From: Anabaena sp. WA102
Lineage (GTDB): Bacteria; Cyanobacteriota; Cyanobacteriia; Cyanobacteriales; Nostocaceae
Length of the DNA stretch: 64,000 nucleotides
Direction of reading: 5' to 3'
NCBI RefSeq assembly: GCF_001277295.1
Contig: NZ_CP011456.1
Location: 3,112,001-3,176,000, forward strand
Of the stretch, positions 59,992 through 64,000 are shown piece by piece (position 1 is the first letter of the stretch; each line of letters opens with the position of its first letter). Below the pieces are notes generated by a model. The model was given only the letters and a program-made list of their open reading frames with translations. It was not told where the DNA came from and made no database searches. The translations under genes and the position numbers were made by a program.

Positions 59992-61311
59992 TCACAGTTG
60001 ATTTCTGGCTTTAAGTTGTAAATATTTATCAACTAATTGTTCGGAAATTTGATTTGCTGGTGCGTCAAGAACTAATACTCCTTTTTGTTTTAATTGGGCA
60101 AATGCTAGTTGTCTTTGTGCTAATAAATCTAAAGCAACTGCGCGAATATAGGATTGTGTGGCATCTTCAGTAAATGTATGTGCTAAATTATCAACTTGAG
60201 GATCTCGCAGGGTGACGCAAAATGGTAAATAACGGGGTGCGAGTCTGGTGAGGGCTAGGAGAAGTTCGGAGGAAGCGGTGATATCAACTAAGTCGGTAAT
60301 GATGACTATTAAAGCCCTGCGGGTTTGTTGTTTGACGACGTGGGTAACTGCACCTAAATAATCAGATTCGAGTAATTCTGGTTGAATAGGGGTGAGTTTA
60401 TCAATGAGTTGGTTGAGATGATTTTGTCCTCGTTCTGGAGGTATCCACGTATGCAATTTGTTGTCAAATACACCAACACCAACGCGATCGCCTCTGTGCA
60501 ATCCTGCTAATGCTAGGGACAATGTGGTGTTTAAACCCCAATCAAATCGTTGCAAACCTTGGACTTTGGCTGTCATCAATCTGCCACGATCTAGTAATAT
60601 CAATAATGTTTGTTCTTGTTCTGGTTCTAAAACTCTAACGAGGGGTCCTGTATTACCGTAGGCACGTCTAGCAGTGGCTTTCCAATCAATAAAGCGTAAA
60701 TCGTCACCGCTGCGGTAGTTTCGCAATTCTGCAAATTCTGTGCCTATACCCATTTGCCGAGTTTTGCGGATAGAACCTGATGATTGTAATGTCAGACGAA
60801 TAGAGAGCGATCGCAATCCCACTAAATCAGGATATACTTTTACCTGTGTACTGTGGGGAATTTGCCAATCATGCCACACTAACCCCCACATTCCCAACTG
60901 TCGGACTTGGATATTTCCCCAAGAAAACTCTCCTCGTTGATTTGGGTAAACTGTGTAAGTTAATTCCTGGCTTTGATTAGCATTAATATTAGCTGTAACT
61001 GTGGTTGTAGAAACAGTAAATTCTTGTGGGTAATAATCGTGGATTTCAATAACTGCATCAATTTTCCCAGCTTTTACTTTTAAAATAACTGAATTATCTC
61101 TACCAATAGATAAACGTGATGGTAATTCGCGGGTAATTTCTACGCGGGTTGCTTTCATTCTCCAACCATCAATTACCATGAAGGTGAAAACCGTAAGATC
61201 AAATAAACAAGTTATGATTATGGTTTGATAAATTCCCAGAATCATAGATAAAATTGGGGAGATAAATATTCCCGCAATTAATAAAAAATAAACTTTTTTG
61301 GATGGAATCAT
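59992..61311 (-). CDS. DUF58-domain protein
   Basis: A 439-residue protein starting at ATG 61311 with two N-terminal membrane helices (VYFLLIAGIFISPILSMIL). The DUF58 core signature is FAELRNYRSGDDLRFIDWKA, followed by a von Willebrand A-like half: LLILLDRGRLM (metal-site like DxR), GDRVGVGVFDNKLH and RALIVIITDLVD. DUF58 proteins partner with MoxR AAA+ ATPases, here encoded upstream in the same direction. The combination is thought to act in protein complex maturation or envelope stress. Confidence 0.88.
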   Translation of the reverse strand: MIPSKKVYFLLIAGIFISPILSMILGIYQTIIITCLFDLTVFTFMVIDGWRMKATRVEITRELPSRLSIGRDNSVILKVKAGKIDAVIEIHDYYPQEFTVSTTTVTANINANQSQELTYTVYPNQRGEFSWGNIQVRQLGMWGLVWHDWQIPHSTQVKVYPDLVGLRSLSIRLTLQSSGSIRKTRQMGIGTEFAELRNYRSGDDLRFIDWKATARRAYGNTGPLVRVLEPEQEQTLLILLDRGRLMTAKVQGLQRFDWGLNTTLSLALAGLHRGDRVGVGVFDNKLHTWIPPERGQNHLNQLIDKLTPIQPELLESDYLGAVTHVVKQQTRRALIVIITDLVDITASSELLLALTRLAPRYLPFCVTLRDPQVDNLAHTFTEDATQSYIRAVALDLLAQRQLAFAQLKQKGVLVLDAPANQISEQLVDKYLQLKARNQL

Positions 61312-61390
61312 ATTATCAAGGATGAATTTATGAATACTGACTTCTGCGGTCAATTTTGTGACAAATTGCAACTAGACTATTAGGAAAATT

Positions 61391-61588
61391 TCAAAATGTT
61401 CCCTTAAATGCTGCATAACTCAGAGCCATAATAATTGGCAGAATAATAGAGATAGAAATAATCAGTCCGGTTTTGCCAAAATGAATTTTTTGCCCATCTG
61501 ATTTCAAGAAGATAATTACAGATGCAGTTGCCATTAAAAGCCAAATTATTGCAAAGAGAATAAAGATAATAAATGCTGAATCATTCAT
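61391..61588 (-). CDS. Small two-helix membrane protein, 65 aa
   Basis: A 65-residue protein with two hydrophobic segments (AFIIFILFAIIWLLMATASV and LIISISIILPIIMALSYAAF) and a short charged loop between them. It stands between DUF58 and MoxR genes in the same direction and may be part of their cluster. No family recognised; its composition and place support a real gene. Confidence 0.6.
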   Translation of the reverse strand: MNDSAFIIFILFAIIWLLMATASVIIFLKSDGQKIHFGKTGLIISISIILPIIMALSYAAFKGTF

Positions 61589-61616
61589 GGTTTTTATTAA
61601 CTATCCTTGTCTCTTT

Positions 61617-61727
61617 AGAGACTTCCAAATAAAAAAATGTCCCAAAACTGATGCAACAATTCTCTCTCTGTGTACTCTGTGCCTCTGTGGTTCGTTTCTT
61701 GGGATAATTTATTTCTTGGAAGTCTCT
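61617..61727. mobile_element. MITE-like element, GGGACTTCC family variant
   Basis: Ends AGAGACTTCC and GGAAGTCTCT are exact inverse complements, showing compensating changes compared with AGGGACTTCC. Interior shares ATAATTTATTTCTTGG and CCTCTGTGGTTCGT with 23456-23579. Confidence 0.65.
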
Positions 61728-61785
61728 TAGGGAACGTAATTCTTGTGATGAGAGTCGTTTTCAACATGAGATTATCAATGAATTA

Positions 61786-61904
61786 AGTAGGTGAACACAA
61801 TAAAACCAAACTGTGTAAAGAAATGTAAAATCGCCTAAACCCTCTTCACTCTTGCCTCTTGCCTTTTGCCTTGCCATAACGACAATTTTCAACGCCAACC
61901 TACT
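61786..61904. mobile_element. 119-bp TA-flanked MITE, AGTAGGT family, inverted
   Basis: Same length as the copy in the TM2 gene, opposite orientation. TA flanks at 61784-61785 and 61905-61906. Its last base together with the TA forms the stop codon of the MoxR gene (read as TAA on the minus strand). Confidence 0.85.
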
Positions 61905-62857
61905 TATCTAGGAACTGGAACTTGATTAATTACTGCTGCAACTACTGCATCAATTTGTAAACCATCTAGCATTGCTTCCGGTTTCAATAATAAACGATGA
62001 CGCAATAAGGGTGAAGCCACTGATTTTACATCATCTGGAGTGACAAAATTCCTTCCCGATAACCAAGCTGCGGCTTGAGAAGTTTGCAACCAAGCACCCG
62101 CAGCGCGAGGAGATGCACCTAAAGCTAAATCAGGATATTGACGGGATTTTCTCACAATTTCTAATAAATAATCAACTATTGTTTCTGATACTTGAACTTG
62201 TTTTACAGCTTGTCTAGCTTGCAAAATATCAATTACTGTAGTGACAGGTTTTAAGTTAGCAATATCTGTACGTTTTGCAGTAAATCCAGACTGACGATTT
62301 AATAACATTTGTTTTTCGGCTGCTTGTTCTGGATAATCTACAACTAATTTAAACAAAAACCGATCTAATTGTGCTTCTGGTAAAGGATAAGTTCCTTCAA
62401 ATTCTAAAGGGTTTTGGGTAGCAATTACCCAAAATAAATCAGGTAATGGTAAACTTTCACCGTCGAGGGTAACTTGCATTTCTTCCATTGCTTCCAAAAG
62501 TGCAGCTTGGGTTTTTGGAGGAGTGCGGTTAATTTCATCGGCTAAAAGTATTTCTGTAAAAACGGGACCTTTTTTTAATGTGAAATCGCGGGTATTTAAG
62601 TCAAAAATATTTGTCCCTGTAATATCTGACGGGAGAACATCTGGAGTTAGTTGAATACGACGAAAATCAGATTGGATTAATTGTGCCAATACTTTAACTA
62701 ACAATGTTTTTCCTGTGCCAGGAACTCCTTCTAAAATAATATGTCCACCTGCTAATAAAGCAATTAATGTCTGTTTAATCAAAGCGGGTTGTCCAACAAC
62801 TATTTGATTAATTGCTTTTCCCAGGTTAATTAAAACCGAATTATTAGTTTCACTCAT
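61904..62857 (-). CDS. MoxR-family AAA+ ATPase
   Basis: A 317-residue AAA+ ATPase from ATG 62857 (MSETNNSVLINLGKAINQIV). Motifs: Walker A LEGVPGTGKTLLVKVL, Walker B ILLADEINRTPPKTQ, sensor 1 FWVIATQNPLEFEGTYPLPE, the typical MoxR signature, and sensor 2 GASPRAAGAWLQTSQ. MoxR ATPases act as chaperone-like partners of DUF58/VWA proteins. The DUF4350 gene is upstream, and small membrane protein and DUF58 genes are downstream. The stop codon is created by an inserted 119-bp element, so the natural last residues may have differed. Confidence 0.92.
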   Translation of the reverse strand: MSETNNSVLINLGKAINQIVVGQPALIKQTLIALLAGGHIILEGVPGTGKTLLVKVLAQLIQSDFRRIQLTPDVLPSDITGTNIFDLNTRDFTLKKGPVFTEILLADEINRTPPKTQAALLEAMEEMQVTLDGESLPLPDLFWVIATQNPLEFEGTYPLPEAQLDRFLFKLVVDYPEQAAEKQMLLNRQSGFTAKRTDIANLKPVTTVIDILQARQAVKQVQVSETIVDYLLEIVRKSRQYPDLALGASPRAAGAWLQTSQAAAWLSGRNFVTPDDVKSVASPLLRHRLLLKPEAMLDGLQIDAVVAAVINQVPVPR

Positions 62858-63007
62858 ATTTATCAATCACTCACAAAAAAAAGGAATAAAAAAAGATTTC
62901 GAGAAATATCATGTTCATCAAAAGATCTATACCAAATTTATCTAAAGCTGCACAGAATCATAATCATCCGTATTTATCTGCGTTTATTTGCGTTCATCTG
63001 CGTTTAA

Positions 63008-64000
63008 TTATTTTCGCAAATTACGCCATTTCTCTAACCAGCTTATCAGTTCTCGTTCACTTATTCGACGTTTTTGTGATTGTAGTTGTAATACTGCATT
63101 AAGTTTTTCTGTATTATTCCCTGTTTGTTCTTCCCAGATTTTTAGTAAAACCTGATTGTCTACAGGAATTTGACTCAAACCCAAAGCTTTTTGCAGTTGT
63201 ATTTGTTCTTCTTTCCCCAACATTTCCACGACAAAATCGGTAGATTCTGCTTTGTGGAGAACTCCCGCTAAAGCTTGAATATAAGCCTGACTATTATTTA
63301 TGACAGGTGTTTCTAAGTTTACTGGTTTACCAAAGCGGCGATTTTCTGCCCAAATTAATGCCAATAATAGGACAATTAGCTGGATAAAGGCTGGTAATAG
63401 GGGAGTTTTGGCGAAGTAATTGAATATACTATCTTCTCCTACTTTTTTCTGAATATCTTTGTCTTTATAGCCATGTATATATTCGTCTACAAATACTTTT
63501 TGACTATTTTTAGTGACTAAATCTGCTAATAATTTAAAATTACTGTCATTCTCTTGATAGGCATTAGCAGCTAAATATGGTGTTGTTACTAAAATTACTT
63601 TGCCTTTACCGGATTTTTTCTGCCAAATTATTGCTCCAAATTCGTCTCCTAATATGACTTGTTCTGCTTTTGAAGTATGATATCGGCGACGGGTATCAAT
63701 CTTGATGTTTCCGAAGGGTGATTGCTGCTGTGTACTAAATACTGCTGCTGTTACTGGTTGTTTAATTCCTAAAATTACGAGGTTATTCCCTTTTTTTACC
63801 CATTCTTCTGGTTCTGAATATATTTCTATTTCTTGAAGGGCGCTATTAACTTGTAATAAAGTAATAGGGTTTTTTGTTGTTGGTAAATCACTAAATGGTT
63901 TTTGCCAACGTTGAATACTGATATTTTGATCTTGCATAAAGGCATACCACGCACCATAGCCATCAGGGCCGCGATTATAAGTAGAACCACTAGTTATTTG
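63008..64000 (-). CDS. DUF4350-domain membrane protein, 5' end outside window
   Basis: The frame is open to the right edge (331 codons; the internal ATG at 63937 is not the start). The first visible part, GSTYNRGPDGYGAWYAFM, is a conserved DUF4350 segment, an N-terminal domain related to periplasmic substrate-sensing folds. It is followed by a membrane helix (FIQLIVLLLALIWAENRRFG) and a helical cytoplasmic tail that contains KRRISERELISWLEKWRNLR. DUF4350 genes regularly precede MoxR and DUF58 genes, as here. Confidence 0.85.
   Translation of the reverse strand, partial: QITSGSTYNRGPDGYGAWYAFMQDQNISIQRWQKPFSDLPTTKNPITLLQVNSALQEIEIYSEPEEWVKKGNNLVILGIKQPVTAAVFSTQQQSPFGNIKIDTRRRYHTSKAEQVILGDEFGAIIWQKKSGKGKVILVTTPYLAANAYQENDSNFKLLADLVTKNSQKVFVDEYIHGYKDKDIQKKVGEDSIFNYFAKTPLLPAFIQLIVLLLALIWAENRRFGKPVNLETPVINNSQAYIQALAGVLHKAESTDFVVEMLGKEEQIQLQKALGLSQIPVDNQVLLKIWEEQTGNNTEKLNAVLQLQSQKRRISERELISWLEKWRNLRK

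Overview
The window is cyanobacterial DNA, most likely from a filamentous heterocyst-forming lineage (Nostocales; Anabaena/Dolichospermum/Nostoc-like). The grounds are the low GC content, the many HIP1 octamers (GCGATCGC), cyanobacteria-restricted families (KGK-domain proteins, Uma2 nucleases, the short-MrpA antiporter operon), 7-bp tandem repeats, and abundant miniature inverted-repeat elements. No rRNA, tRNA, CRISPR array or prophage was seen.

Layout. 1-8.8 kb: the start of a GT39 glycosyltransferase gene running off the left edge, a methyltransferase, a lipoprotein, an unknown protein, a TonB-dependent receptor and a U32-family protein. 8.8-12.0 kb: a decayed patch with a deleted dynamin-like GTPase gene, two KGK-domain genes plus a third one broken by an 80-bp element, an orphan HicB-like antitoxin and an HNH nuclease. 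12.0-23.4 kb: housekeeping genes (cell-wall amidase, pyrG, ROK kinase, oligopeptide permease, rseP, nth, a Dus enzyme) separated by repeats; a TM2-domain gene here is split by a mobile element. 23.7-27.6 kb: a seven-gene Mrp-type Na+/H+ antiporter operon, followed by a PLP decarboxylase. 29.3-31.6 kb: a DUF262 + HEPN + small membrane protein trio that looks like a defence module. 32.0-35.6 kb: a squalene/phytoene-synthase-like gene, then hpnJ and hpnK. 37-44 kb: an accessory island with a HicA-like/HTH pair, an IS-like remnant, duplicated fragments, and a three-gene STAND operon (HEPN-like/NACHT, WD40, NACHT). 44.4-50.6 kb: a DUF2237 protein, a cyclic-peptide-type ABC exporter, hpnI, a secreted CAP protein, and cbiX-cobA. 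50.6-53.4 kb: almost gene-free and repeat-rich, with a 354-bp direct repeat. 53.4-64 kb: purD, a KefB-type antiporter, and the RDD / membrane protein / SpoIIM / DUF58 / MoxR / DUF4350 cluster running off the right edge.

How genes work together. HpnI (glycosyl transfer), HpnK (deacetylation) and HpnJ (ring contraction) would together make the cyclitol-ether head group of hopanoids. CbiX and CobA serve sirohaem/cobalamin tetrapyrrole synthesis. The Mrp operon and KefB-type protein serve cation/proton homeostasis. The strongest candidates for undescribed biology are the HEPN-like/NACHT-WD40-NACHT operon, the DUF262-HEPN-membrane trio and the cysteine-bearing HicA-like/HTH pair. The clearest direct sequence observations are the transposon footprints: a TA-flanked 119-bp element inside a TM2 gene, and an 80-bp element with an 8-bp duplication inside a KGK gene.
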